Source: Leisingera sp. ANG1 (GTDB lineage: Bacteria > Pseudomonadota > Alphaproteobacteria > Rhodobacterales > Rhodobacteraceae). From it: 64,000 nt of DNA. The stretch is from assembly GCF_000203975.2 (NCBI RefSeq), contig NZ_AFCF02000007.1, forward strand, positions 124,001 to 188,000, read 5' to 3'. A program made the translations under genes and the position numbers. The notes beneath the pieces are model-generated. The model did no database searches and was not told the origin of the DNA. It saw nothing but the letters and a program-made list of their open reading frames with translations. Shown here piece after piece: positions 41,771 to 49,993 of the stretch (position 1 is the first letter of the stretch; every line of letters starts with the position of its first letter).

Positions 41771-43135
41771 ATGCAGCAGGTGTCCACGCGCAAGCGGATC
41801 TGGGGGTGGTGGTTCTTTGACTGGGCCAGCCAGCCTTATCAGACCCTGCTCGTCACCTTTGTGTTCAGCCCGTTCTTTGCCGCCGTGGCCGCCGAGTATT
41901 TCATGGGCCAGGGATTGGACAGCGAGGGCGCCAAGGCGCAGGCGCAGACCGTGTGGTCGATGTGCCTGACCATAACCGGGCTGATCATCGGCTTCGGGGC
42001 GCCGTTCCTGGGGGCGCTGGCGGATATCACCGGCAGGCGGTTGCCCTGGATCATGATGTTTTCGCTGATGTATCTGATCGGCGCCTGGGGGCTGTGGTAC
42101 ATGGACCCGGGCGGCAGCAACCTGTGGTGGATGCTGGTCAGTTTCGGCTTTGGTTTCATCGGCGCCGAATTTGCCCTGATCTTTGTCAATGCGCAGCTGC
42201 CGACACTGGCAAGCCGCGAGGACGTGGGCGACATCTCCGGCTCCGGTTTTGCCTTTGGCTATCTGGGCGGGGTGATCGCACTGTTCATCATGCTCTTGCT
42301 GTTTGTGGAACAGGGCACCGGCAAAACGCTCATTGGCCTCAGCCCGGCACTGGGCCTGAATGCGGAGGCCAAGGAAGGCACCCGCGCCGTCGGCCCCTTC
42401 ACCGCAATCTGGTTTGCCGTCTTCATGATCCCTTACTTCCTTTGGGTGAAGGACCGCGGCGCGACAGGGCGCAAGGCCAGCCTGGGCAAGGCCTGGCAGA
42501 TGGTGGTCAAGCTGGTCTCCGGCCTGCGCAGCCGGCTGAGCCTGGCAAGCTACCTCGGCTCCTCGATGCTGTACCGGGATGCGCTGAACGGGCTCTACGG
42601 TTTTGGTGGCGTCTATGCCAAGCTGGTGCTGGGCTGGGAAATCACCCAGATCGGCATCTTCGGCATTGTCGCCGCCTTCGCCGCCACGGTGTTCAGCTGG
42701 CTCGGCGGCAAGGCCGACCGGCGGTTCGGACCCAAGCCGGTGATCATCACCTCGATCCTGATCCTGTCTTTCGTTTGCCTGATCATCGTCTCCATGTCCC
42801 GGCACCAGATATTCGGCGTTGCGCTGGCGGAGGGTTCTACCCTGCCGGACACGGTATTCTTTGGCTGCGGTATGCTGATCGGCGGTTTCGGCGGCATCCT
42901 GCAGGCGGCCAGCCGCAGCCTGATGGTGCGCCACACCAGCCCCAAGGACGCGACTGAGAGCTTTGGCCTTTATGGCCTGTCAGGGCGCGCCACCGCGTTT
43001 CTGGCGCCGATGCTGATCGGCGTTGCAACAACTGTCACCGGCAGCGCCCGGCTGGGTATCACCCCGGTCATCGGCCTGTTTCTGATCGGATTGGTATTGT
43101 TATTCTGGGTTCAAGGAGAAGGAGATCAGGGTTGA
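41771..43135 (+). CDS. UMF1/Atg22-type MFS transporter
   Basis: A 454-residue major facilitator with about 11-12 helices. It opens with the UMF1 signature WWFFDWASQPYQTLLVTFVF. An MFS loop between helices 2 and 3 reads GALADITGRRLPW. It is related to fungal vacuolar Atg22 amino-acid effluxers; the bacterial substrate is unknown. Its TGA overlaps the TTG start of mepA. Confidence 0.87.
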   Translation: MQQVSTRKRIWGWWFFDWASQPYQTLLVTFVFSPFFAAVAAEYFMGQGLDSEGAKAQAQTVWSMCLTITGLIIGFGAPFLGALADITGRRLPWIMMFSLMYLIGAWGLWYMDPGGSNLWWMLVSFGFGFIGAEFALIFVNAQLPTLASREDVGDISGSGFAFGYLGGVIALFIMLLLFVEQGTGKTLIGLSPALGLNAEAKEGTRAVGPFTAIWFAVFMIPYFLWVKDRGATGRKASLGKAWQMVVKLVSGLRSRLSLASYLGSSMLYRDALNGLYGFGGVYAKLVLGWEITQIGIFGIVAAFAATVFSWLGGKADRRFGPKPVIITSILILSFVCLIIVSMSRHQIFGVALAEGSTLPDTVFFGCGMLIGGFGGILQAASRSLMVRHTSPKDATESFGLYGLSGRATAFLAPMLIGVATTVTGSARLGITPVIGLFLIGLVLLFWVQGEGDQG

Positions 43136-44001
43136 GACTGTTACTTGCCATCTGTCTGGCGGTTGCGGGACTGAGTGTTCCGGCAAGCGCGCAGACCCCC
43201 GCCAAGGCGCTGTTTGGGGCCAAGCCCAGCGCTTCACAGCAAAAACCGGCGCCGTTCGGCTCCTACGCCAAGGGCTGCGTGGCCGGCGCCGCGCAGCTGC
43301 CCGAGACCGGACCCACCTGGCAGGCGATGCGCCTCAGCCGCAACCGCAACTGGGGGCATCCAGCGGCTATTGATTTTGTGAAAGACCTGAGCCGCGTCGC
43401 CGCCAGGCAGCGCGGCTGGAAGGGACTATATATCGGTGACATCAGCCAGCCGCGCGGCGGGCCGATGCTGTCGGGCCACCGCAGCCATCAGATCGGGCTG
43501 GACATCGACATCTGGATGCGCCCGCCCGACCGGCTGAACCTCAGCCCCAGCGCGCGGGAGAACATCTCTTCGATCTCCATGCGCCGCGCCAAGGGCGCCT
43601 ATGTGAACGCGAGCTGGAGCCGCGCCCATCACGAGATCTTGAAGGCGGCGGCACAGGACAAGCGGGTGGCGCGGATTTTCGTGTTTCCCGGCGCCAAGGT
43701 GCAGATGTGCAATGACGAGAAGGGAGACCGCCGCTGGCTGCGCAAGATCCGGCCCTGGTGGGGCCACCACTACCACTTCCATGTGCGGCTGGCCTGCCCT
43801 CGGGGCGCCCGCGGCTGTGTCGATCAGGCGGCCCCGCCCAAGGGTGACGGCTGCGCCGATGCGCAGCAGTGGGTGAACAACATTCTGAACCCGCCGCCGC
43901 CGAAACCGGTTGACCCGAACGCGCCAAAGCCTAAACCACGGCGGGACTACACCCTTTCGGACCTGCCCCAGCAATGCGCCGCCGTTCTGCAATCAAACTG
44001 A
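43132..44001 (+). CDS. mepA: Penicillin-insensitive murein endopeptidase
   Basis: A 289-residue periplasmic LAS-type metallopeptidase that cleaves D-Ala-meso-DAP crosslinks. It has a signal peptide (about 1-20, ASA) and zinc-site motifs GHRSHQIGLDIDIW (His, Asp) and WGHHYHFHVRL (His). Length matches MepA. It starts with TTG 43132 inside the UMF1 stop, behind AGGAGAAGGAG. The C-terminus is Pro-rich (PPPPKPVDPNAPKPKPRR). Its last 28 bp overlap the next gene in a different frame. Confidence 0.92.
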   Translation: MRLLLAICLAVAGLSVPASAQTPAKALFGAKPSASQQKPAPFGSYAKGCVAGAAQLPETGPTWQAMRLSRNRNWGHPAAIDFVKDLSRVAARQRGWKGLYIGDISQPRGGPMLSGHRSHQIGLDIDIWMRPPDRLNLSPSARENISSISMRRAKGAYVNASWSRAHHEILKAAAQDKRVARIFVFPGAKVQMCNDEKGDRRWLRKIRPWWGHHYHFHVRLACPRGARGCVDQAAPPKGDGCADAQQWVNNILNPPPPKPVDPNAPKPKPRRDYTLSDLPQQCAAVLQSN

Positions 44002-44885
44002 TCCTGGCTGTTGCCGCTGCCGCCGGACTGGCGGCAGCAGGCTATGCCGCCAGCCGGCCGCTAGCGGCGGACAGCACCGCACAGTATCTGGGCAGCTATA
44101 CCTGGACGTTGAAAAAGCCCTGGTTCGGCGGCTTCTCGGCGCTGAAGATCACCGATGGCGGCCGCGCCATGGTGGTGCTGAGCGACCGGGCGACACTGGT
44201 CACGACGGACATTCAGCGCAAGGGCGGCCGGATCTCCGGCATTACGGCCCGAACCGCGCACCGGCTGCGCGCCTCCACCGGCAAGACACTGCGCGGCTTT
44301 GCCGGCGACAGCGAGGGTCTGGCCATTGCGCCGGACGGCAGCCGCTACATCTCCTTTGAGGGTGCGGCGCGGGTCGCCCGATACCGCCGCCCGGACAGCC
44401 GCGCCAAGGTGCTTCCGCGGCCCAAGGGGTTCCGCAAGCTGCCGCCCAACAAGTCACTGGAGACCCTGGCGATCAATGCCCGCGGGCACCTCTACACGCT
44501 GCCGGAACGGGCCTATGACAAACACGGACAGATCCCGGTCTGGCGCTGGAACGGGCGGCGCTGGAGCCGGCCCTTCAGCCTGCCGCCGCGCGGCGGGTTC
44601 CTGCCGGTGGATGCGGATTTCGGCCCCGACGGGCGGTTCTACCTCCTGGAGCGCGATCTGACCCTGCTGGGCTTCCGCTCCCGGCTGCGCCGCTGGGACA
44701 TCACCGACAGCGGTCTGGAGAATGAAACCGTGCTGCTGCAAACCGGCCCCGGTACTCATGACAACCTTGAAGGCCTGTCGGTCTGGACCGATGCAAGCGG
44801 CCGGATGCGCGCCACCATGGTATCCGACGATAACTTCCTGCCGGTGCAGCGCACCGAGCTGGTGGAGTACGCCCTGCCCCGCTGA
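43974..44885 (+). CDS. Exported phytase-like/esterase-like beta-propeller protein
   Basis: A 303-residue protein with an N-terminal membrane anchor or signal (about 7-27, Ala-rich) and the Phytase-like domain (PF13449 type: GGFSALKITDGG, DSEGLAIAPDGSRY, THDNLEGLSVW). The acidic residues in SEGLA and NLEGL are characteristic of the calcium-binding propeller. The function in bacteria is not settled. It overlaps mepA by 28 bp, so the two envelope genes are coupled. Confidence 0.83.
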   Translation: MRRRSAIKLILAVAAAAGLAAAGYAASRPLAADSTAQYLGSYTWTLKKPWFGGFSALKITDGGRAMVVLSDRATLVTTDIQRKGGRISGITARTAHRLRASTGKTLRGFAGDSEGLAIAPDGSRYISFEGAARVARYRRPDSRAKVLPRPKGFRKLPPNKSLETLAINARGHLYTLPERAYDKHGQIPVWRWNGRRWSRPFSLPPRGGFLPVDADFGPDGRFYLLERDLTLLGFRSRLRRWDITDSGLENETVLLQTGPGTHDNLEGLSVWTDASGRMRATMVSDDNFLPVQRTELVEYALPR

Positions 44886-44894
44886 CGCAGCACA

Positions 44895-44960
44895 CCCGCG
44901 CCGCGCCCAACCGCAAGGGGGCCTTTGCAGAAGGCACACGGCGCGGGCGGGAGCCTCCCC
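44895..44960 (+). repeat. Intergenic modular repeat, copy C
   Basis: CCCGCGCCG (44895-44903) pairs with CGGCGCGGG (44939-44947) around core GCCCAAC (44905-44911) and the GCCTT/AAGGC hairpin. The tail reads GGCGGGAGCCTCCC. It is the only copy between same-strand genes. Confidence 0.6.
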
Positions 44961-45060
44961 CGGGTGCGGAAACCTTGCGAAACCGGCACAGGCAGTCTAA
45001 GGGATCCGGTCTTTTGCTGCGGAGCCCTCTCTGCGGCCCCGAAACAAACGGATCCTGCGC

Positions 45061-45696
45061 ATGACCCGCTCGCATATTCCCGGCATTCTTGCCATGGCCG
45101 CCGTGGTGGTGGCCTCCAACGTCCTGGTGCAATTCCTGTTCGGCAACTGGCTGACCTGGGGCGCCTTCACCTATCCGGTGGCTTTCCTGGTCACCGATGT
45201 GATGAACCGCGTCTACGGCGCTGCCGCCGCGCGCAAGGTCGTGGTGGCGGGCTTTATCACCGGGGTAATCTGCTCGCTGATCGGCACGCAGATCATGCTG
45301 CAGGGCGATGGCTTCACTTACCCGGCGGTGACCCTGCGCATTGCGCTTGGCTCCGGCCTCGCCTTCCTGACCGCGCAGATGCTGGACGTTGCCATCTTCT
45401 CTGCACTGCGCGAGGGGAAATGGTGGCGGGCGCCGCTGGCCTCCACCCTGATCGGCTCCTCGGTGGACACCGCGATCTTCTTCACTGTTGCCTTCTCCGT
45501 CTCGCTCGCCTGGATCGAACCGGCCAATGACGTATCCTGGGCGGGCGACATGCTGCCTCTGATCGGACAGGGGCCGGTGGTGCCCTACTGGGTCTCGCTG
45601 GCCTTCGCCGACTGGCTGGTGAAACTGTCGCTGGCGCTGCTCGCGCTTGTGCCCTTCCGCATCATCGTGCGTAAGCTCTCCGCAAAGACCACATGA
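45061..45696 (+). CDS. yhhQ: Queuosine precursor transporter (VUT/YhhQ family)
   Basis: A 211-residue membrane protein with about six helices of the VUT/QPTR family (NVLVQF, WLTWGAFTYPVAFLVTDVMNRVYG). It imports preQ0 or preQ1 for queuosine tRNA modification. The conserved TYPVAFLVTD and DTAIFF segments are visible. It is separated from the phytase-like gene by about 175 bp, including repeat C. Confidence 0.9.
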   Translation: MTRSHIPGILAMAAVVVASNVLVQFLFGNWLTWGAFTYPVAFLVTDVMNRVYGAAAARKVVVAGFITGVICSLIGTQIMLQGDGFTYPAVTLRIALGSGLAFLTAQMLDVAIFSALREGKWWRAPLASTLIGSSVDTAIFFTVAFSVSLAWIEPANDVSWAGDMLPLIGQGPVVPYWVSLAFADWLVKLSLALLALVPFRIIVRKLSAKTT

Positions 45697-45703
45697 TTTT
45701 GTT

Positions 45704-45731
45704 TTGACATCTGCCGAATCTGTGGCAGGCT
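45704..45731 (+). promoter_or_regulatory. Predicted promoter of the arfB leader
   Basis: TTGACA (45704-45709) and CAGGCT (45726-45731) are 16 nt apart, close to the ehuB promoter pattern TTGAAA-16-TAGGCT. The leader ORF begins about 28 nt downstream of the likely start site. Confidence 0.5.
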
Positions 45732-45751
45732 GGGCTTACACGAAACATCAG

Positions 45752-45881
45752 AAAGGAGGTGCCCATTGTCTAGAGAAGCTATGGAGAGCAGTGCCGGAAC
45801 AGTTCAGAAGGAGTGCGGCCGAGGCAGCCCTTGGTACGTATAGATCACTGAATTGGTGCTGACCTAACCGGTGCACCTCCT
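45752..45881 (+). promoter_or_regulatory. Sequestrable Shine-Dalgarno of the leader ORF
   Basis: AAAGGAGGT (45752-45760) is a near-perfect ribosome site. AGGAGGTGC (45754-45762) is the exact complement of GCACCTCCT (45873-45881), 110 nt downstream. The pairing would close off translation of the leader ORF. Confidence 0.6.
45766..45843 (+). CDS. Candidate 25-residue leader peptide upstream of arfB
   Basis: TTG 45766 follows the Shine-Dalgarno AAAGGAGGT by six bases and opens a 25-codon frame ending in TAG. The peptide is LSREAMESSAGTVQKECGRG followed by SPWYV (the first residue would be Met). I know no family for it. The last codons (GGC AGC CCT TGG) contain CAGCCCTT (45825-45832), which is identical to the 3' part of the downstream terminator stem. 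This makes the ORF a plausible attenuation leader for arfB rather than a free-standing peptide, but the latter is not excluded. Confidence 0.55.
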   Translation: MSREAMESSAGTVQKECGRGSPWYV

Positions 45882-45898
45882 ATCATCTCGAAGGGCTG
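45825..45898 (+). promoter_or_regulatory. Possible antiterminator pairing
   Basis: CAGCCCTT (45825-45832) in the leader ORF can pair over eight bases with AAGGGCTG (45891-45898), the 5' arm of the terminator. GGAACAG (45796-45802) is a second ORF segment that can pair with CTGTTCC (45896-45902). Either pairing would prevent terminator formation. Confidence 0.45.
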
Positions 45899-45922
45899 TT
45901 CCCCGCGTGTGGAACAGCCCTT
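45891..45922 (+). terminator. Intrinsic terminator/attenuator upstream of arfB
   Basis: AAGGGCTGTTCC and GGAACAGCCCTT form a perfect 12-bp stem with an eight-base loop, followed by TCGATTTT. It ends 37 bp before the arfB ATG. Confidence 0.8.
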
Positions 45923-45959
45923 TCGATTTTAAGATCCCCTTCCGCAAACCACCCAAGCC

Positions 45960-46379
45960 ATGATCCGCATCAACGACCAGATTACCCTGCAAGACTGGGA
46001 AATGACCGAGAGCTTCATCCGCGCCTCGGGTCCCGGCGGGCAGAATGTGAACAAGGTGGCGACCGCCGTTGAGCTGCGGTTCGAGGCCGAGCGCTCGCCT
46101 GCGTTGGCGCCCCCGGTCAAATCGCGGCTGAAACGGCTGGCCGGGCGGCGCTGGACCAAGGACGGCGCCATCATCCTGCAATGCGACGAAACGCGGTCCC
46201 AGCAAAGGAACCGCGAGATCGTGCGCGAGCGGCTGGCGGAGCTGGTGCGCAAGGCGCTGGTGGCGCCGAAGCGGCGGATCGCCACCAAACCGACCCGCGG
46301 CTCAGTCCGGCGGCGGCTGGACGCCAAGAAGCAGCGCGGCGAATTGAAAGCGACGCGCGGTAAGATCGACCCGGATTGA
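45960..46379 (+). CDS. arfB: Alternative ribosome-rescue factor ArfB (YaeJ)
   Basis: A 139-residue peptidyl-tRNA hydrolase that releases peptide from ribosomes stalled without a stop codon. It has the RF-1-like domain with GGQ (residues 26-28, SGPGGQNVNK) and a basic C-terminal tail (KRRIATKPTRGSVRRRLDAKK) that enters the mRNA channel. ATG 45960 has no visible Shine-Dalgarno and lies 37 bp after a strong terminator. Expression therefore probably depends on read-through of that terminator or on an internal start I cannot see. Confidence 0.93.
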   Translation: MIRINDQITLQDWEMTESFIRASGPGGQNVNKVATAVELRFEAERSPALAPPVKSRLKRLAGRRWTKDGAIILQCDETRSQQRNREIVRERLAELVRKALVAPKRRIATKPTRGSVRRRLDAKKQRGELKATRGKIDPD

Positions 46380-46455
46380 CCCAGCCCCGCTTCCGGGGAT
46401 TGCACCTGCTCTCCTCTCCGCCCATGCTGGCGCCAAACAATGCGGGAGGGAAATC

Positions 46456-47202
46456 ATGCGGCTGGACGGAAAGACCGCCATCGTGACGGGCGGCGCCTCG
46501 GGCTTTGGCGCGGGCATTGTGCGCAAGTTCCTGGCAGAAGGCGCGCGGGTGATGATCGCAGACATCAATGGTGCGGCAGCAGAGGCAATGGCAGCGGAGC
46601 TGGGCAGCAATGCGATTGCGCAGACCGTGGATGTCTCTGATGGCGCGTCTGTCAACGCGATGGCAGAGGCAGCGCTGGCGCATTTCGGGCAGCTGGATAT
46701 CCTGGTGAACAACGCAGGCGTCACTCACCTGCCCAGCCCCCTGGAGGAGATCAGCGAGGCGGATTTCGACCGGGTGCTGGGCGTCAACGTGAAATCGGTC
46801 TACCTGACCGCCCGCGCGCTAGTTCCGCATATGAAGGTCAACCAGCGCGGTGCGATCCTGAATGTCGCCTCCACCGCAGGCGTCTCGCCGCGCCCCAACC
46901 TCAACTGGTACAACGCCTCCAAGGGCTGGATGATCACCGCCACCAAGACCATGGCAGTGGAACTGGCCCCTCACGGCGTGCGGGTCAATGCAATCAACCC
47001 GGTGGCAGGGGAGACGCCGCTGCTGAAGTCCTTCATGGGCGAGGACACCCCGGAGATGCGCGCCAAGTTCCTGTCCACCATCCCGATCGGGCGGTTTTCG
47101 ACGCCGGAGGACATGGGCAATGCCGCCTGCTTCCTGTGTTCGGACGAGGCCAGCATGGTCACCGGCGTCGCCATGGAAGTAGACGGAGGGCGCTGCATAT
47201 GA
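46456..47202 (+). CDS. Short-chain dehydrogenase/reductase
   Basis: A 248-residue classical SDR with Rossmann TGGASGFG (about 11-18), NNAG, catalytic Ser-Tyr-Lys in ASTAGVSPRPNLNWYNASKG (Tyr and Lys of YNASK) and the C-terminal GVAMEVDGGRCI block. NAD(P)-dependent oxidation of an unknown alcohol. Its TGA overlaps the ATG of the cupin gene, so the two are co-expressed. Confidence 0.93.
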   Translation: MRLDGKTAIVTGGASGFGAGIVRKFLAEGARVMIADINGAAAEAMAAELGSNAIAQTVDVSDGASVNAMAEAALAHFGQLDILVNNAGVTHLPSPLEEISEADFDRVLGVNVKSVYLTARALVPHMKVNQRGAILNVASTAGVSPRPNLNWYNASKGWMITATKTMAVELAPHGVRVNAINPVAGETPLLKSFMGEDTPEMRAKFLSTIPIGRFSTPEDMGNAACFLCSDEASMVTGVAMEVDGGRCI

Positions 47203-47552
47203 GGCCTGTGAATCTGGCAGAAAAGCTGGCGATGTTCTCCAGCCACTGGGACCCGCATGTGGTGGCGGAATACAACGGCAACGATGTGATGGTGGTGAAG
47301 TTTCAGGGCGAATTTCCCTTTCATCATCACCCGGACACCGACGACTTCTTTCTGGTGCTCGAAGGGGAGATGGTCATGGATATCGAGGGTGAGCCGCCCC
47401 GGACCGTACGCGCGGGCGAACTGTTCGTGGTCCCAAAGGGCGTCACACACCGCCCCCGCGCCGAACAGGAATGCAAGGTGCTGCTGATAGAGCCGAAGGG
47501 TGAGCCGAACACCGGCGATGCGGCAACCGCAGCCCCCAAGCCGCGGATCTGA
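47199..47552 (+). CDS. Single-domain cupin protein
   Basis: A 117-residue cupin with motif 1 FPFHHHPDTDDFFLVLEGEM (metal-binding His residues and Glu) and motif 2 RAGELFVVPKGVTHRP (His). The strong His/Glu pattern indicates metal binding. It overlaps the SDR gene by four bases and may act on its product or stabilise the pathway. The tail is Ala/Pro-rich. Confidence 0.87.
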   Translation: MRPVNLAEKLAMFSSHWDPHVVAEYNGNDVMVVKFQGEFPFHHHPDTDDFFLVLEGEMVMDIEGEPPRTVRAGELFVVPKGVTHRPRAEQECKVLLIEPKGEPNTGDAATAAPKPRI

Positions 47553-47634
47553 CCCGGCCTTTTCATCTTTCTTCAAATACTCCCGCCGGAGGCCGCGCGC
47601 GCCAGCGCGCTCCCCAGATAAAGGACGTCCCGCC

Positions 47635-48657
47635 ATGCTCCCCGGTCTCAGGAACCTGATCACCGACGTGCCCGGCATTCTCGTTGGCAACGCCCAGGAT
47701 GCGGCATTGAAATCCGGCGCCACGGTGCTGACGGCGGACAAACCCTTCACTGCTTCGGTGCATGTGATGGGCGGTGCGCCGGGCACGCGGGAGACCGATC
47801 TGCTGGCGCCGGACAAATCGGTGGCAAAGATCGACGCGCTGGTGCTGTCGGGCGGCTCTGCCTTCGGGCTGGATGCCTGTTCCGGTGTGATGGACGCGCT
47901 GCATGAGGCGGACAGAGGCTTTCCGGTCGGCCCGGTGCGGGTGCCGCTGGTGCCGGGGGCCATTCTTTTTGACCTGCTGAACGGCGGGGATAAGGGCTGG
48001 GACCAGAACCCCTACCGCGCCCTGGGCCGGGCGGCTTTTGAGGCGGCGGCGGAAGAATTCGAACTTGGCACCGCAGGCGCTGGCACCGGCGCGCTGACGG
48101 CGATGCTGAAGGGCGGGTTGGGGTCTGCATCGCTGGTGCTGGACAGCGGAGTCACCGTTGGCGCCCTGGTTGCAGCCAATCCGCTGGGCGCCGTCACCAC
48201 CCCGGGGGAGCGGCATTTCTGGGCCGCGCCGTTTGAAATCGGCGATGAATTCGGCGGGATCGGGCCTGATACCGCCTCCGGGCTGGGCCGCAGCCAGCAG
48301 AGCCGCAAGGTCGAAGCGATCCAGAAACTGAGCGGCGCCCCGCTGCCGCCGGAGGGGGCCAATACCACCATCGCCATCGTTGCCACCGACGCGGCACTCT
48401 CCAAGGCGCAATGCCAGCGGCTGGCCACGGCGGCCCATGACGGCATCGGCCGCGCCATCCTGCCTGCCCATTGCCCCGGCGACGGCGATCTGGTCTTTGC
48501 CGCCAGCACCGGCGCCAGAGAGCTGGAGGCACCGGACGCGGAACTGGGCCAGTTCTGCCATGCTGCCGCGCTGTGCCTGAGCCGTGCCATCGCACGCGCG
48601 GTCTATCTCGCCTGGCCTGAACCAGGCGACCTGCTGCCCTGCTGGGCCGAGCCTTGA
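47635..48657 (+). CDS. P1 (S58/DmpA) family aminopeptidase-like protein
   Basis: A 340-residue N-terminal nucleophile protein related to L-aminopeptidase D-Ala-esterase/amidase DmpA. It opens GLRNLITDVPGILVGNAQD, a typical DmpA opening; GTGALTAMLKGGLGSASLVLDSG (about 165-187) lies near the usual self-cleavage site. The predicted nucleophile region lacks the classical Gly-Ser I can confidently place, so processing is uncertain. The start ATG 47635 fits the family. Confidence 0.82.
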   Translation: MLPGLRNLITDVPGILVGNAQDAALKSGATVLTADKPFTASVHVMGGAPGTRETDLLAPDKSVAKIDALVLSGGSAFGLDACSGVMDALHEADRGFPVGPVRVPLVPGAILFDLLNGGDKGWDQNPYRALGRAAFEAAAEEFELGTAGAGTGALTAMLKGGLGSASLVLDSGVTVGALVAANPLGAVTTPGERHFWAAPFEIGDEFGGIGPDTASGLGRSQQSRKVEAIQKLSGAPLPPEGANTTIAIVATDAALSKAQCQRLATAAHDGIGRAILPAHCPGDGDLVFAASTGARELEAPDAELGQFCHAAALCLSRAIARAVYLAWPEPGDLLPCWAEP

Positions 48658-48767
48658 AACACCGCAGCTTCCTGCCGGGACTTTGATGCGCGTCAAACTG
48701 CCGGTTGACACTGCCGGCTAATAAATCATGAGTCACACCTGCCAACTCATAGACTGGAGCAAGCAAT

Positions 48768-49229
48768 ATGAAACCTCTTTTGACTGCCGCCATTTTCGGC
48801 CTCCTCGCCGCCCCTGCCTTTGCCGAAGGCGACCCGGCCAAGGGCGAGAAGGGGTTCAACAAGTGCAAGTCGTGCCACATGGTGGTGTCCGACGCGGGCG
48901 ATGTGATCGTCAAGGGCGGCAAGACCGGCCCGAACCTGTGGGGCCTGGCAGGCCGTCAGGCGGGCACCGTCGATGGCTTCAACTACAGCGATGACCTGGT
49001 TGCCGCTGGCGAAGCCGGACTGGTGTGGGACGAAGAGAAATTCGTCGCCTTCGCGGCAGACCCTAAGAAATTCCTGCAGGCTGAAACCGGCGACAGCAAG
49101 GCCAAGTCGAAAATGTCGTTCCGCCTGAAGAAGGGCGGCGAGGACATATATGCCTTCCTGGCCAGCAACGGCCCCGCCCCAGCGGAGGAAGCTGCGGCTG
49201 AGGAAGGTGCAGAAGCCGCCACCGAATAA
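48768..49229 (+). CDS. Soluble class I cytochrome c
   Basis: A 153-residue periplasmic cytochrome with signal peptide (about 1-19, AFA), heme motif CKSCH (about 33-37) and the axial Met in KMSFRL (about 121). It resembles cytochrome c2/c550 electron carriers. The C-terminus is an Ala/Glu tail of about 18 residues that is atypical for c2. A stem-loop terminator follows the gene. Confidence 0.9.
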   Translation: MKPLLTAAIFGLLAAPAFAEGDPAKGEKGFNKCKSCHMVVSDAGDVIVKGGKTGPNLWGLAGRQAGTVDGFNYSDDLVAAGEAGLVWDEEKFVAFAADPKKFLQAETGDSKAKSKMSFRLKKGGEDIYAFLASNGPAPAEEAAAEEGAEAATE

Positions 49230-49256
49230 GCCCTGAAGCCGTCAAAAACGGCCCTG

Positions 49257-49284
49257 AAGCCGCGGCATTTTAGCCGCGGCTTTT
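49257..49284 (+). terminator. Intrinsic terminator after the cytochrome c gene
   Basis: AAGCCGCGGC-ATTTTA-GCCGCGGCTT is a perfect 10-bp stem with a six-base loop, followed by TT. Confidence 0.8.
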
Positions 49285-49381
49285 CGCGTAATTGCTTTCC
49301 GTGCCCGCAAACGTTAGCGGTAGTTGCTATACCCGCCGGAATGCGGCAGGCCGCAGAACAGAAAACTGCCACGGACACAGC

Positions 49382-49924
49382 ATGAGCCATATGATCCCCG
49401 CCTGGGTGAACGGTGAATTGACCCCGGTCGACAAGCTGGCTGCGCATGAGCGCGGACTGAAGCACAAGGCGGTCTCTGTCTTTGTGGTGAAGGGCGTGGA
49501 AATCCTGATGCAGCGCCGGGCGATGGGGAAATACCACACGCCGGGCCTGTGGGCGAACACCTGCTGCACCCACCCGATGTGGGACGAACAGCCCTCGGCC
49601 TGTGCCGTGCGGCGCATGAATGAGGAACTGGGGCTGACCGGCCTTTATCCTGAATTCCGCCACCACCTGGAATACCGCGCCGATGTCGGCAACGGGCTGG
49701 TCGAGCATGAGGCCGTGGATGTGTTCCTCGCCCATGCCCACCGGCCGCTGCGGATTGCCGCCAACCCGGATGAGGTGATGGAGACCCGCTGGGTCGACTA
49801 CCACGACCTCTTGGCGGAGGTGAGCCGCCATCCGGAACGCTTCACCCCCTGGCTGAAGATCTACCTGCACAACTACGCCGATGTGATCTTTGGCCCCGAC
49901 CTGATCATCGCCGGACGGCGCTGA
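49382..49924 (+). CDS. idi: Isopentenyl-diphosphate delta-isomerase, type 1
   Basis: A 180-residue Nudix-fold isomerase of IPP and DMAPP, with the conserved TCCTHP (catalytic Cys in the motif) and the acidic Nudix-type block RRMNEELGL. The Glu in VEHEAVDVF corresponds to the second catalytic residue region. In the Roseobacter group, type 1 Idi is often linked to carotenoid or bacteriochlorophyll supply, but no such genes are in this window. It is transcribed alone after the cytochrome terminator. Confidence 0.93.
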   Translation: MSHMIPAWVNGELTPVDKLAAHERGLKHKAVSVFVVKGVEILMQRRAMGKYHTPGLWANTCCTHPMWDEQPSACAVRRMNEELGLTGLYPEFRHHLEYRADVGNGLVEHEAVDVFLAHAHRPLRIAANPDEVMETRWVDYHDLLAEVSRHPERFTPWLKIYLHNYADVIFGPDLIIAGRR

Positions 49925-49993
49925 CTTCTTTCCTTCCCTGCCTGCTTGCTCCGCCCCGTATGCCGTGGTTATCTGCGCGCAAAACTAGCGAGT

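Noticed and set aside
44960-45060. A preQ1 riboswitch upstream of the queuosine-precursor transporter
   Set aside because: I could not find the pseudoknot pattern or the conserved A-rich tail of any preQ1 class.
45790-45840. Signal recognition particle RNA, suggested by AGAAGGAGTGCGGCCGAGGC
   Set aside because: The conserved GGUCAGG and GGAAGCAGCC context of SRP RNA is missing, and the segment lies within the leader ORF.
47553-47634. Repeat-like motif CTTTCTTCAAATACTC upstream of the P1 peptidase gene
   Set aside because: It looks like a motif common in this group, but only one copy is in the window, so I cannot support a repeat call.
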